64,000 bases of DNA from contig VGIC01000002.1 in assembly GCA_016867975.1 (NCBI GenBank), forward strand, positions 1 to 64,000, given 5' to 3'. Shown here in pieces: positions 8,194-18,480 of this stretch. The translations under genes were made by a program, and so were the position numbers. The DNA comes from Betaproteobacteria bacterium (GTDB lineage Bacteria > Pseudomonadota > Gammaproteobacteria > Burkholderiales > Methylophilaceae). The notes beneath the pieces were generated by a model, which saw nothing but the letters and a program-made list of their open reading frames with translations, did no database searches and was not told the origin of the DNA. Positions within the stretch are counted from its first letter, which is position 1; each line of letters opens with the position of its first letter.

Positions 8194-8792
8194 TTTCTTC
8201 TTTATCGATAGGTGTTTTAGCGCTCCAAGGTAGTTACGACGCCCATCTGCAAAGCCTTAAAAGATTCTCCGTAAATGCCAGGTTAATTCACCATGCAGAG
8301 GACTTGGCATCCATCGATGCGTTGATTGTTCCTGGCGGAGAATCAACAACCATGTTGGAGCTTCTTAAAAAAACTGGTTACTTTTGGGAAGAGTTGCAGC
8401 AATTTGTTCATAAAAAGCCATCTTTAGGAACATGCGCTGGTGCAATATTACTGGCATCAAATGTGGAAAATCCCACTCAAGACTGTTTGGGTGCGCTCGA
8501 TATCACTGTTCAGCGAAATGCTTACGGTCGACAATTACAAAGTTCAATTCATGATGGTAGGTGCAAGTTTGATGATAGTGACATTGAACTTGTATTCATA
8601 CGTGCGCCTAAAATTGTCAGAACTGGATCTGCAGTTGAAGTGCTGGCCGAACATGATGGAAGCCCGATTTGGGTGAAGCAGGGCCAAACGATGGCAGCAA
8701 CCTTTCATCCAGAGCTAACTTCGAACGCCATCGTGTATGAAAAGTGGTTAGAAAACATTAAGCCTGATATCACTGCATTGCTGAAATTTTAG
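8190..8792 (+). CDS. pdxT: Pyridoxal 5'-phosphate synthase glutaminase subunit PdxT
   Basis: [26 protein letters not shown] and [11 protein letters not shown]; overlaps the pdxS stop. Confidence 0.95.
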   Translation: MISSLSIGVLALQGSYDAHLQSLKRFSVNARLIHHAEDLASIDALIVPGGESTTMLELLKKTGYFWEELQQFVHKKPSLGTCAGAILLASNVENPTQDCLGALDITVQRNAYGRQLQSSIHDGRCKFDDSDIELVFIRAPKIVRTGSAVEVLAEHDGSPIWVKQGQTMAATFHPELTSNAIVYEKWLENIKPDITALLKF

Positions 8793-8991
8793 ACACGTGT
8801 CATAGGCTTAAACCTTTGCGGAAATTGCATCTAATTTAAGGAGAGATAATGGCGCGTTTCCAAGCCCGGGATGGTGGTAGCCAAGACCTCGACCTAATCG
8901 CTTGCGTATCGATCAACGTGCATCGGTGTTGAGCGCTTTTGCAGCTAAATAATCGTATTTGAGTCGGTATATATGCATAACCTACAGACAT

Positions 8992-9018
8992 AAAAAAAGC
9001 CCACATTACTGTGAGCTT
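8992..9018 (-). terminator. Intrinsic terminator downstream of tRNA-Phe
   Basis: Minus strand AAGCTCAC-AGTAAT-GTGGGCTT followed by a T run. Confidence 0.65.
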
Positions 9019-9026
9019 AATTTTAC

Positions 9027-9102
<76 letters not shown>

Positions 9103-9264
9103 GACATGCAAACGCTGGTGCGTTGTTTGCAAGTCGCGCATTATAGCAAATTTCATCACGGTGTGATAAAAATTTTGCTGGCGACATTGGGATATCGTCT
9201 TTTATACGATTTTTAAGTTCGTTCTGTGTTCATATTCGTTTGCGCGTTGTAGAATCCTTTTCCT

Positions 9265-10308
9265 ATGAAATTCAATATTGATCCGCCACAACAGGCGCTT
9301 AGAACAGCATTGCTGGATAAGGTGAACAAAAAAACCAAGCCTCTTGGTGCTTTGGGTTTGTTGGAGGAGGTGGCCATTCAAGTAGGGTTGATTCAACAAA
9401 CCTTGTCACCTCAATTGTCAAATCCTGCCATGTTGGTCTTTGCCGCGGATCATGGCATTGCGATTTCTGGCGTGAGTCCTTATCCACAAGCGGTGACTGC
9501 CCAGATGGTATATAACTTTCTGCAAGGTGGGGCAGCCATCAATGTGTTTGCGCATCAACATGGCATGCATTTGCGTGTGATCGATGCCGGTGTTAACCAT
9601 GATTTTGGGGTGAGTCCTGATTTGATTGATGCAAAAATTGCACGGGGGACAGCTAACTTCCTGTATGAGCCGGCCATGTCGAAAGCCCAATGCGAGCAGG
9701 CAATAATGGTGGGTGCGGCGATAGCAAGAAAGGAGTTGGCGATCGGCTGTAATGTTTTCGGTTTTGGCGAGATGGGTATAGGTAACACTTCATCTGCCAG
9801 TTGTTTGATGAGTGTGTTGTGTCAATTGCCTTTGTCTGCTTGCGTGGGACGTGGCACCGGTTTGGATGATGTAGGCTTAGCCAGAAAGTTGGCGGTACTG
9901 GAGCAAGCGGTGAGTTTGCATGCGGTTGATAACTCACAACCTATGGAGGTGCTGGCGACTTTTGGCGGCTTTGAGCTTGCTATGATGGTGGGGGCAATGT
10001 TGGGGGCTGCTGAACAAAAGGCGTTGTTGCTGGTGGATGGTTTTATTGCTACGGCTGCTTTGTTGGTTGCTAGTCAATTAGCACCGGCGATTTTGCATTA
10101 TTGTGTGTTTGCACATTGCTCAGGTGAGGCTGGGCATCGTCAATTATTACAACATTTAGGTGCGACCCCGTTACTGGATATCGGTTTGCGTCTTGGGGAG
10201 GGGACTGGTGCAGCTTTGGCCTATCCGCTCGTGCAATCAGCGGTGAATTTCTTGAATGAGATGGCTTCGTTTGAGAGCGCAGGTGTGAGCTCGCGGGGGG
10301 GGGCTTAA
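9265..10308 (+). CDS. cobT: Nicotinate-nucleotide--dimethylbenzimidazole phosphoribosyltransferase
   Basis: [53 protein letters not shown] and [14 protein letters not shown]. Confidence 0.95.
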   Translation: MKFNIDPPQQALRTALLDKVNKKTKPLGALGLLEEVAIQVGLIQQTLSPQLSNPAMLVFAADHGIAISGVSPYPQAVTAQMVYNFLQGGAAINVFAHQHGMHLRVIDAGVNHDFGVSPDLIDAKIARGTANFLYEPAMSKAQCEQAIMVGAAIARKELAIGCNVFGFGEMGIGNTSSASCLMSVLCQLPLSACVGRGTGLDDVGLARKLAVLEQAVSLHAVDNSQPMEVLATFGGFELAMMVGAMLGAAEQKALLLVDGFIATAALLVASQLAPAILHYCVFAHCSGEAGHRQLLQHLGATPLLDIGLRLGEGTGAALAYPLVQSAVNFLNEMASFESAGVSSRGGA

Positions 10309-10310
10309 TA

Positions 10311-11114
10311 GTGCAATCGCTAACAAAAGAATGGCAAAGGGTTTGCTTGGCGTTTGGATTTTTTACGCGCATTTCCGTCCCCAGCTTGGATAGTTTTAAG
10401 GAAGAGGATTTGGCTGGCGCTGCTAAGTATTTCCCCTTGGTAGGTATTGTGGTGGGGATGGTTGGTGCGGGCATGTATCTGGTTGCTACGCGCCTTTTCC
10501 CCAGCAGTATTGCAATATTGTTGAGTATGGCAGCTACGCTCTATTTGACGGGTGCTTTTCATGAGGATGGGTTGGCGGATAGTGCAGATGGCTTTGGTGG
10601 AGGATGGGGAAGAGAGCAAATACTCACTATTATGCAGGATTCCAGACTTGGCACTTATGGAGCCGTGGTGTTATGTTTGGTGTTGTTTGGTAAATATCAG
10701 GTGCTGAATGCATTGCCGGATTATTTTCTGGCATTTATCCTGGTGGTGGGGCATGCATTGAGTCGTTTAGCCGCAGTCTATGTAATGGCAAGTCTGCCTT
10801 ATGCCAAGCCTGATGGTAAGGCTAAGCCGTTGGCTACCAGGGTCGGTTGGCCGGATTTGTGCGTTGCGACGGTGTTGGCCTGTTTGCCTATACCGCTCTT
10901 CTATTGGCATTTTTCGCCATTTGTGTTTGAGGCCAAGGATTGGTTGGTGTTGGGGGGGCATTGCGTGTCACCGATGATTTTGGTTTGGATCTGGTGGCGC
11001 AATAAAATCCAACATTGGTTGGGTGGTTACACGGGTGATTGTTTAGGCGCCATGCAACAATTGACAGAGCTTGCGCTTTATATTGGGTTGCTTGCTTGGT
11101 GTCAGCAGCTATGA
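10311..11114 (+). CDS. cobS: Adenosylcobinamide-GDP ribazoletransferase
   Basis: FFTRISVP, GAFHEDGLADSADGFGGGWGREQILTIMQDSRLGTYG; GTG start. Confidence 0.93.
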   Translation: MQSLTKEWQRVCLAFGFFTRISVPSLDSFKEEDLAGAAKYFPLVGIVVGMVGAGMYLVATRLFPSSIAILLSMAATLYLTGAFHEDGLADSADGFGGGWGREQILTIMQDSRLGTYGAVVLCLVLFGKYQVLNALPDYFLAFILVVGHALSRLAAVYVMASLPYAKPDGKAKPLATRVGWPDLCVATVLACLPIPLFYWHFSPFVFEAKDWLVLGGHCVSPMILVWIWWRNKIQHWLGGYTGDCLGAMQQLTELALYIGLLAWCQQL

Positions 11115-11677
11115 ATCTGCATTTGATACGTCATACCTCGCTCAATATTCCCGCTAGCATCTGTTATGGGCAGAGCGATGTAGATGTTTCAGAAAACTTC
11201 GAGGCTGAGTGTGCCACGCTGGCGAGTAAACTGACAGCGATTAAATTTGATGCTGTTTACGCCAGCCCATTGCAGCGTTGTACCAAGTTGGCACAGGCGC
11301 TCAATTTGGGTGCGGTTCATATAGATGAGCGTTTGAAAGAGCTACATTTCGGCGATTGGGAGATGCAAGCTTGGGAGAGTATTCCGCGCAATGTGTTTGA
11401 CACGTGGGCCAATGATTATGCGAACCTTACTCCGCCTAATGGGGAGAGCTTCTCGCAGCTACACGCGCGTACAAAGAAGTTTGTAGAGGAAGTGAGCGGA
11501 CACTCTCGTGGCAAAGAGATAGCCGTAGTAACGCATGGCGGTGTGATACGTGCCATTCTTGCGGAAGTGCTGAATATGCCGTTAAAAGGCTTATTTAGAA
11601 TCGTGATTGATCATGCCAGCGTGACGCAGATTTCGTTTGGCGAAGTAGTGCCTAGAATTCACTTTGTGAATCGATAA
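11111..11677 (+). CDS. cobC: Alpha-ribazole phosphatase / histidine phosphatase family
   Basis: LHLIRHTSLNIPASICYGQSDVDVS and VTHGGVIRAIL; ATGA overlap with cobS. Confidence 0.85.
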   Translation: MNLHLIRHTSLNIPASICYGQSDVDVSENFEAECATLASKLTAIKFDAVYASPLQRCTKLAQALNLGAVHIDERLKELHFGDWEMQAWESIPRNVFDTWANDYANLTPPNGESFSQLHARTKKFVEEVSGHSRGKEIAVVTHGGVIRAILAEVLNMPLKGLFRIVIDHASVTQISFGEVVPRIHFVNR

Positions 11678-11681
11678 GCGA

Positions 11682-12653
11682 TCAGAGTGTTTTAAGCGCT
11701 TCCTCTAATCGTCCCCAGCCATTCTCATGGGGCAACCCAAAACGCAACGCTGGCGTGTCTGTGAATAGTCTTACCCATATGCCCCGAGTAGCCAGGTGAT
11801 GTTGCCATTGTATGGCTTTTGCTGTGGGAGTGTACTGAAACAACGCTGTGCCAGCTTGCGGTGCTAAATGATGTTCGCTGAGCAGTGCTACCAGGCGCTG
11901 ACTTTTATGGGCAAGAGCTAGACGTGTTTTGTCTTGCCAAGCCTTGTCAAGCAATGCCTGTTTTGCAATCAGGCGACTTGCGCCCGTGAGTGTCCATGGA
12001 CCTAGCTCTTCCTGTACCCTGGCAAGTTGCGAATCTTCGGCAAGTAAAAACCCCACCCTTGCCCCAGCCAAGCCAAAGAACTTGCCGAGAGAGCGTAATA
12101 CAAAGAGCCCTTCTAGGTGGGCATGTTGGGCAATGCTATATTCTGGTGTGGTATCCATAAAGGCTTCATCAACTATCAGCCAGCCACCACGTCGCCTCAA
12201 GTGGTTATGTAAGTCTAGCAGCTCCATTGGCGTGAATAATCTGGCCGTTGGGTTGTTTGGGTTGCAGATTAAGACGACGTCTGCCTGAGCTACTGACGTA
12301 TCGGCCAAGCTGGTAAAGCTGCTGACAGCATGCCCCTGACGTTGCCATGCATGTGCATGTTCACGATACATGGGGTTGAGCATGGCAACCTTACAAACTG
12401 GGCGAAGCCTTGGCAATACTTGTAATGCAGCTTGTGAACCCGCAGTAGGGAGTAGTGACTGGCATCCATAATAACTGCATGCGGACTTTATCAAATCATC
12501 GTCATTATCAGGAAGTCTTTGCCATACCGCGTCAGGAACCACTGTGACAGGGTAATTGTCTGGGTTAATCCCTGTCGATAGGTCTAGCCAGTCGGCAAGC
12601 GGGATACCGTACATTTTTGATGCCAAGGATAAGTTGCCGCCATGTTCAAGCAA
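11682..12653 (-). CDS. cobD: Threonine-phosphate decarboxylase-like aminotransferase
   Basis: [41 protein letters not shown] and RSLGKFFGLAGARVGF. Confidence 0.88.
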   Translation of the reverse strand: MLEHGGNLSLASKMYGIPLADWLDLSTGINPDNYPVTVVPDAVWQRLPDNDDDLIKSACSYYGCQSLLPTAGSQAALQVLPRLRPVCKVAMLNPMYREHAHAWQRQGHAVSSFTSLADTSVAQADVVLICNPNNPTARLFTPMELLDLHNHLRRRGGWLIVDEAFMDTTPEYSIAQHAHLEGLFVLRSLGKFFGLAGARVGFLLAEDSQLARVQEELGPWTLTGASRLIAKQALLDKAWQDKTRLALAHKSQRLVALLSEHHLAPQAGTALFQYTPTAKAIQWQHHLATRGIWVRLFTDTPALRFGLPHENGWGRLEEALKTL

Positions 12654-13617
12654 AATGGATGCTCCTTAGAAATTCTGTCGTGATGATGATGAGGCACCAT
12701 AATATCAGGCTGTGTTTGACCAGCTTGATTGCGTGCAGAACATGATGCAACTGGGCTGGTTCGCCCATGCCTAATGTGGGGCGCTGTTTAACCGTGCCAT
12801 GATAGCTGGCTACACCGCCCAATTTTACTCTGAGCGCGCCCGCGCCGCTCGCCATCACGGGCCCTGCATTGGGGCTATACCAGGTGTGAGCTTGGGTAAG
12901 CCAGCATTTGAGCGCACTCGCCGTGTGGCCACAAAGGGCATAGCTGAGTGCAGTGAGACGTGCGGGAATTAAATTGAGCAGGTCATCCAAGCGTGCGGCA
13001 GCCCAGCCAAAATACAAAAAGCGCGGTGTGCGGTAACCCCACATGGCATCCAGTGTGTTGGCCAATCTGAAAACAAGTGCGCCTGTGCCGCCGAATAGCA
13101 CAAACCAGAAAATCGTACCGAACACCGCATCATTGCCATTCTCGAGTACAGATTCAATCGTGGCCGTGGCGATTTGATTTTCATTTAGTTGCGATGTGTC
13201 GCGGCTGACAATCATGCTGACATGATAACGAGCCTGCTCAAGGTGATGCTGCGATAGCGGTTGATAAATCTGTTCTGCATGCTGCACCAGACTGCGCGCG
13301 CCAATGGAAAAATATAATAGCAGCACGTTAGCCAGCCATGCGATTGGGTCGTGAGTTAGTGCACTGTTGGTAACAAAATAGCTGATTGCCGCAAAAGGCA
13401 CCAATAGAGAAAACCAAGCCAGCAAGCCGGCAAGCCTGACCCTTAGGGTGGTGGCGCCTATATTCAATCGCTGTTCGATCATTGCTGCTAGATTGCCAAA
13501 CCCCACCAAAGGGTGCCAGCGTTTTGGCTCACCAAGCAAAGCATCGAGCCACACTGCAACAATGATAGCGAGCCCTGTGCTATATGGGCTGATGATGGGA
13601 TAATAGTCGAATGGCAT
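12646..13617 (-). CDS. cbiB: Adenosylcobinamide-phosphate synthase
   Basis: [24 protein letters not shown] and [21 protein letters not shown]. Confidence 0.9.
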   Translation of the reverse strand: MPFDYYPIISPYSTGLAIIVAVWLDALLGEPKRWHPLVGFGNLAAMIEQRLNIGATTLRVRLAGLLAWFSLLVPFAAISYFVTNSALTHDPIAWLANVLLLYFSIGARSLVQHAEQIYQPLSQHHLEQARYHVSMIVSRDTSQLNENQIATATIESVLENGNDAVFGTIFWFVLFGGTGALVFRLANTLDAMWGYRTPRFLYFGWAAARLDDLLNLIPARLTALSYALCGHTASALKCWLTQAHTWYSPNAGPVMASGAGALRVKLGGVASYHGTVKQRPTLGMGEPAQLHHVLHAIKLVKHSLILWCLIIITTEFLRSIHFA

Positions 13618-15110
13618 TTAAATCACTTATGGTTCAGGGCACTACGTCTGATGCGGGGAAAAGCACCCTAGTCGCGGCACTGTGTCGCGTATTGTATCGC
13701 AGAGGCATGCGTGTTGCGCCGTTTAAGCCACAAAATATGGCGTTAAACTCGGCAGTGACTGTCGATGGCGGTGAAATCGGTCGTGCACAGGCAGTGCAGG
13801 CTTTTGCATGCGGTCTGGAGCCGCACACCGATATGAACCCTGTGTTGTTAAAACCTAACTCTGATACTGGCTGCCAGGTAATTGTGCACGGTAAAGTCGT
13901 CACCAACTTGGAAGCGACCAGTTATCATGCCTATAAACCAGTTGCCATGCGTGCGGTGCTGGATTCTTGGCGGCGCTTACAGGATCAATATGACTGCATC
14001 ATCGTAGAAGGCGCGGGTAGCCCAGCAGAGATCAATTTACGTGACAATGACATTGCCAATATGGGATTTGCCGAGGCGGTGGATTGCCCGGTCATTCTGA
14101 TAGCGGATATAGACCGTGGCGGGGTGTTTGCGCATATTGTTGGCACATTGGCATTGCTTTCCGAACCTGAAAAAGCGAGAGTGGTTGGTTTTGTTATCAA
14201 CCGCTTTAGGGGTGATATTGCACTGCTGCAATCGGGTTTGGATTGGTTGGAGCAGGAGACAGGAAAGCCGGTATTGGGCGTGCTGCCGTATTTGCATGGG
14301 TTGCACATTGAGGCTGAAGACTCAGTGCCGAAGCAGACGCAATTGAGCGGTAACGTTGCCGGTCATGTTCCAAATTCGAATGTGCTCGGCGCGAGAATAA
14401 AAGTCATTGTTCCGGTGCTGCCCCATATCAGCAACCACACGGATTTTGATGCACTGCGTTTGCATCCACAGGTGGATTTTCAATTCATTAATATGAATGA
14501 AGTTATCCCGCCTGCAGATTTGATTATCTTGCCTGGGAGCAAAAATGTGCGGGGTGATCTTGATTGTTTGCGGGCTAATGGTTGGGAGCAAGCACTTACT
14601 CATCATTTGCGCTATGGTGGAAAAGTAATTGGTGTGTGTGGCGGGTTCCAGATGCTTGGTCGCATGATACATGACCCGCTGGCGATAGAAGGAGATGCGG
14701 GCTCTAGCGCGGGGTTTGGTTGGTTGGAAATGGAAACGACGCTTGAAAAAACCAAGCAATTAAAGCAGGTCGTCGGGCAGATGGCTTTTGCAAGTGTAGC
14801 CATTACGGGTTATGAAATTCACATGGGCGTAAGCACTGGGGTTGCATTAGACAACCCCGCAATGTATTTAAATGAAGCATCTCAACCCAAGCAACCAGAA
14901 GGTGCAATGTCGCAGGACAATCAAATCGCGGGGACTTATTTGCATGGGCTGTTTGACCATCACGAGGCCTGCGCAGCTTGGCTACAGTGGGCCGGACTGC
15001 AAGTAGAGCAGCGTTTTGACTATGAAAAATTACGCGATGATGCGCTGAACCGCTTGGCAGACTGTGTGGAAAAGCATTTAGATTGGGATAGGGTGGCAGA
15101 ATATATTTAG
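13611..15110 (+). CDS. cobQ: Cobyric acid synthase
   Basis: [44 protein letters not shown] and [10 protein letters not shown]. Confidence 0.96.
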   Translation: MAFKSLMVQGTTSDAGKSTLVAALCRVLYRRGMRVAPFKPQNMALNSAVTVDGGEIGRAQAVQAFACGLEPHTDMNPVLLKPNSDTGCQVIVHGKVVTNLEATSYHAYKPVAMRAVLDSWRRLQDQYDCIIVEGAGSPAEINLRDNDIANMGFAEAVDCPVILIADIDRGGVFAHIVGTLALLSEPEKARVVGFVINRFRGDIALLQSGLDWLEQETGKPVLGVLPYLHGLHIEAEDSVPKQTQLSGNVAGHVPNSNVLGARIKVIVPVLPHISNHTDFDALRLHPQVDFQFINMNEVIPPADLIILPGSKNVRGDLDCLRANGWEQALTHHLRYGGKVIGVCGGFQMLGRMIHDPLAIEGDAGSSAGFGWLEMETTLEKTKQLKQVVGQMAFASVAITGYEIHMGVSTGVALDNPAMYLNEASQPKQPEGAMSQDNQIAGTYLHGLFDHHEACAAWLQWAGLQVEQRFDYEKLRDDALNRLADCVEKHLDWDRVAEYI

Positions 15111-15218
15111 GGTGCTTCTATAAATGCCCATTTTTGCGAGCATCAGCTGCGCTGATTGCTTGTTTAAACCACTTGGTGGCATTACTGCGAGCCAGTTACG
15201 CGATGCTTCTTCTAGCGC

Positions 15219-15431
15219 TTATAAGACCTTAATTTGCTGTCCTAAACATTCTACGAGTTGCCCGCTACGTATTTTTGCAGTTTTGCGAAATTCCACTTCA
15301 CCATCCACGGTGACCAGCCCTTCAGCTACCATGGCTTTACCTTGGCCGCCACTTTCGGCGATACCTTCTGTTTTAAGTAAATCACAAAGGGCAATGTATT
15401 CGCCTTTTAATTTAAATGTCGTGATTTCCAT
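15219..15431 (-). CDS. Small S4-domain RNA-binding protein (YbcJ-like)
   Basis: FKLKGEYIALCDLLKTEGIAESGGQGKAMVAEGLVTVDGEVEFRKTAKIRSGQLVE. Confidence 0.8.
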   Translation of the reverse strand: MEITTFKLKGEYIALCDLLKTEGIAESGGQGKAMVAEGLVTVDGEVEFRKTAKIRSGQLVECLGQQIKVL

Positions 15432-15433
15432 GC

Positions 15434-15964
15434 TTATCCTTTGAGGTGAAGTGGTAGCCCGGCAGCAATAAAACTCACATTGTCTGCGATGTTGGCAATC
15501 GCTTGGTTCAGTCTACCCTGTTCATCTTGGAACTGGCGATTAATTTCGCCCAGTGGCACGATTCCCATACCCACTTCATTGCTGACCAGAAACATATGCC
15601 CTTGCACAGAAGGCAGTGCGTCAAGTAGTGTCTTACGCTCTTGATCCCAATTTAAGTGTTTTGGACGTTCGCAATCGGGGCAAATGCATTGTGCCAACCA
15701 GAGTGTGAGGCAATCTACAATGACACATTCGCCTGCTTTGGCATGCGTTAACATTGCTTCTGCCAAATTGAAAGATTGCTCAATAGTTTTCCAATGGGCG
15801 GGACGTCTGTTTTTGTGATGCGCTACGCGCTGGCCAAATTCGGCATCATAAACTTGAGCGGTGGCAATGTAGGTGACTGGCAAACCACTTTCCGTAGCCA
15901 GTTTTTCTGCAAATGCGCTTTTGCCGGAACGGGCGCCGCCTAGAATCAGGTGAATATTACGCAT
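15434..15964 (-). CDS. cobU: Bifunctional adenosylcobinamide kinase / cobinamide-phosphate guanylyltransferase
   Basis: LILGGARSGKSAFAEKLA, VIVDCLTLWLAQ and VSNEVGMGIVPLGEINRQFQDEQGRLNQ. Start set at MRNIHL, overlapping the bluB end. Confidence 0.92.
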   Translation of the reverse strand: MRNIHLILGGARSGKSAFAEKLATESGLPVTYIATAQVYDAEFGQRVAHHKNRRPAHWKTIEQSFNLAEAMLTHAKAGECVIVDCLTLWLAQCICPDCERPKHLNWDQERKTLLDALPSVQGHMFLVSNEVGMGIVPLGEINRQFQDEQGRLNQAIANIADNVSFIAAGLPLHLKG

Positions 15965-16622
15965 GCGGTTTCCAGGTGTTTTCCATGACCATGTCGGCAA
16001 GCGGTCTTGGCTGTTTCCAGCCGGTTTCCACCAACATGGGTGATTTGTAAAAAGTACTGACGTGTCCCAAACACAATACGGCAATCGGTTTGGCATCTTG
16101 CGGCATGTGCAGTAGCGCACCCAGTTTTATCGGGTCAAAAATTGACACCCAGCCCATTCCCAAGCCCTCGGCGCGTGCGGCTAGCCACATATTCTGTATC
16201 GCACAGCTCACTGAGGCGATATCCATTTCTGGTAGTGTTCTGCGCCCAAAGACGTGTGCATCACGTTTATCGCATAGCGTAGCCACCAGCAACTCACCAC
16301 ATTCTAAAATACCTTCGACTTTCAATCGCAAGAACTCCGCCATGCGGTCAGCGTTTTCATTTTCGCCAATGGCGTACGCGGTTTGAATGCGCTCTTCATC
16401 TACCAATTTGTGTATCGCTTGGCGCATGTTCGCATCAGTGATACGGATAAATCGCCATGGCTGCATCAGCCCTACGCTGGGTGCTTGGTGGGCTACTTGC
16501 AGTATGCGCGACAGCACTTCCGGAGCGACAGGGTCCGGCAAGAAGTGCCGCATGTCACGGCGTTCTGCTATCACACGATAGACAGCGGCTATTTCTTCTT
16601 CAGAATAGCGATGAGTACTCAT
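15957..16622 (-). CDS. bluB: 5,6-dimethylbenzimidazole synthase
   Basis: RRDMRHFLPDPVAPEVLSRILQVAHQAPSVGLMQPWRFIRI and EGLGMGWVSIFDP. Confidence 0.92.
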   Translation of the reverse strand: MSTHRYSEEEIAAVYRVIAERRDMRHFLPDPVAPEVLSRILQVAHQAPSVGLMQPWRFIRITDANMRQAIHKLVDEERIQTAYAIGENENADRMAEFLRLKVEGILECGELLVATLCDKRDAHVFGRRTLPEMDIASVSCAIQNMWLAARAEGLGMGWVSIFDPIKLGALLHMPQDAKPIAVLCLGHVSTFYKSPMLVETGWKQPRPLADMVMENTWKPHA

Positions 16623-17878
16623 GGTAAAAAAAGCCCTGCCGCCGCTTGTGGATTGGATGCAAAATAAAAGTGCAGGAAACTGGCATGAATCGAGCCGTGT
16701 CGATAAATGTTCTCAGGTTTACCAAAGCGCGTTTTAGCGATGGCGCAAGGCAAAATGTCGGTCTCAAAACTACCGTAATGGAAAGTGTGCGCGCCGAGTT
16801 CGCCATACGCAAGTTCGGCCTTGAGTGAGCCTAAGCCCTGTATCTTGTCATGCATCCTGCTTTTACCTGCTAACAAGCCAAAGGCAGGTTTTTCATCAAT
16901 GCTGTGCGATAGCGCCATCATGCCGCCACATTCGGCGAGTATGGGCTTGCCCGCATCTGCCGCAGCTTGTAGCGCGTATTTCATGGCGCTATTATTGCCA
17001 ATTTCGTCAAGATGCAATTCAGGATACCCGCCAGGAAGCCAATAGGCATCTGCCTCTGGCAACGGCTGGTCGTTTAATGGCGAAAAGAATTTGATGCTGG
17101 CGCCCATGTCCGTCAGCCAGTCTAAATTAGCCTGATAAATGAAACAAAATGCCGCATCACGTGCAATCGCAATCGTTTTACTAGCCAGCAGTGGAGGTTG
17201 ATTGGACTGCACAGGCGCTTTGAATGCCACCACTGGAGGCAAAGGCAAATCCGCACTGATAGTAGCGGCGGCGGCCTCGATTTTTTCTTCCAAGTCGCCA
17301 ATTTCACTGGCACGGAATAAGCCCAAATGCCTTTCTGGCAGGCTCAGTGTTTTATCTTTGGGTAGCGCACCAAACCAGTTAAGATGTGGCGGTAATGAAT
17401 TTTTTAATAATTGTGCATGACCAGTGCTACCCACCTTGTTGGCCAGCACCCCTGCCGGTTTGAGTAGAGAGTGATGGGTCAGCAGGCCAGAAGCCAGTGC
17501 ACCAAAGGTTTGCGCCATACCGCTTGCATCTATGGTGAGTAAGACGGGCAGGTTGAAACGTGCGGCGACGTCGGCGCTAGATGGGGTGCCGTCATACAAC
17601 CCCATGACGCCTTCTACGACAATCAGGTCAGAGTGCTGCGCTGCACGGTAGAGTTGAGCCTCACCATCGTTCTCGCCGCACATGGTGAAGTCGAGATTGT
17701 AAACAGGGCGGCCAGTGGCGACTTCCAATATCATTGGGTCTAGAAAATCCGGACCGCATTTAAATGCCTGTACGCGTAGCCCTTGGTTGCGCCAAGCGCG
17801 CGCCAGTGCGGCAGTAATGAGGGTTTTTCCTTGCCCGGAAGATGGGGCGGAAACCAGTACAGCATGACATTGCATCAT
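16619..17878 (-). CDS. cbiA: Cobyrinate a,c-diamide synthase
   Basis: VSAPSSGQGKTLITAALARAW, FKCGPDFLDP, VEGVMGLYDG and LPGGYPELH. Confidence 0.92.
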   Translation of the reverse strand: MMQCHAVLVSAPSSGQGKTLITAALARAWRNQGLRVQAFKCGPDFLDPMILEVATGRPVYNLDFTMCGENDGEAQLYRAAQHSDLIVVEGVMGLYDGTPSSADVAARFNLPVLLTIDASGMAQTFGALASGLLTHHSLLKPAGVLANKVGSTGHAQLLKNSLPPHLNWFGALPKDKTLSLPERHLGLFRASEIGDLEEKIEAAAATISADLPLPPVVAFKAPVQSNQPPLLASKTIAIARDAAFCFIYQANLDWLTDMGASIKFFSPLNDQPLPEADAYWLPGGYPELHLDEIGNNSAMKYALQAAADAGKPILAECGGMMALSHSIDEKPAFGLLAGKSRMHDKIQGLGSLKAELAYGELGAHTFHYGSFETDILPCAIAKTRFGKPENIYRHGSIHASFLHFYFASNPQAAAGLFLP

Positions 17879-18480
17879 AGATCGATGCCTGGCTGCGCTT
17901 TGATGCCTGCCCGCCAGGCATGCTTTATATCCATAATCTCGCTTACAGTATCTGCTGCATCGATTAAGGCTTGTGGCGCGGCGCGACCAGTTACTACCAC
18001 ATGCTGCATGGGTGGGCGGGCCGCGATATCTGCGAGGATTTGTGTCGTGTCCAGGTAGCCGTATTTCATGGTGTAGGTGAGCTCATCGAGAATGACCAGT
18101 CCGATTCCTGGGTTTTTGAGCATTTGCTGTGCGAGTTTCCAGCCAGCTTCTGCGGTGCGAATATCACGTTCGCGGTCTTGCGTTTCCCAAGTAAAGCCTT
18201 CGCCCAGTACATACCATTCCACATTTGGCTGATGGCTAAAGAAACCTTCTTCTCCGGTATCTTTACGGCTCTTGATAAACTGCGCCACACCAACCTTCAT
18301 GCCGTATCCCAGGGCACGCGCCATCATGCCAAATGCAGAGGAGCTTTTACCTTTGCCATTACCTGTGAGGACAAGAAGCAGGCCTTTTTCCTGATTAGCT
18401 TGTTTGATAGCAGCATCAATCACTGCCTTTTTGCGCACCATGCGTGCGGCATGACGCGCATTTTTGTCCTGATCCGACAT
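17875..18480 (-). CDS. cobO: Cob(I)yrinic acid a,c-diamide adenosyltransferase (CobA/CobO/BtuR)
   Basis: LLLVLTGNGKGKSSSAFGMMARALGYGMKVGVAQFIK, LDELTYTMKYGYLD and VVTGRAAPQALID. Confidence 0.95.
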   Translation of the reverse strand: MSDQDKNARHAARMVRKKAVIDAAIKQANQEKGLLLVLTGNGKGKSSSAFGMMARALGYGMKVGVAQFIKSRKDTGEEGFFSHQPNVEWYVLGEGFTWETQDRERDIRTAEAGWKLAQQMLKNPGIGLVILDELTYTMKYGYLDTTQILADIAARPPMQHVVVTGRAAPQALIDAADTVSEIMDIKHAWRAGIKAQPGIDL

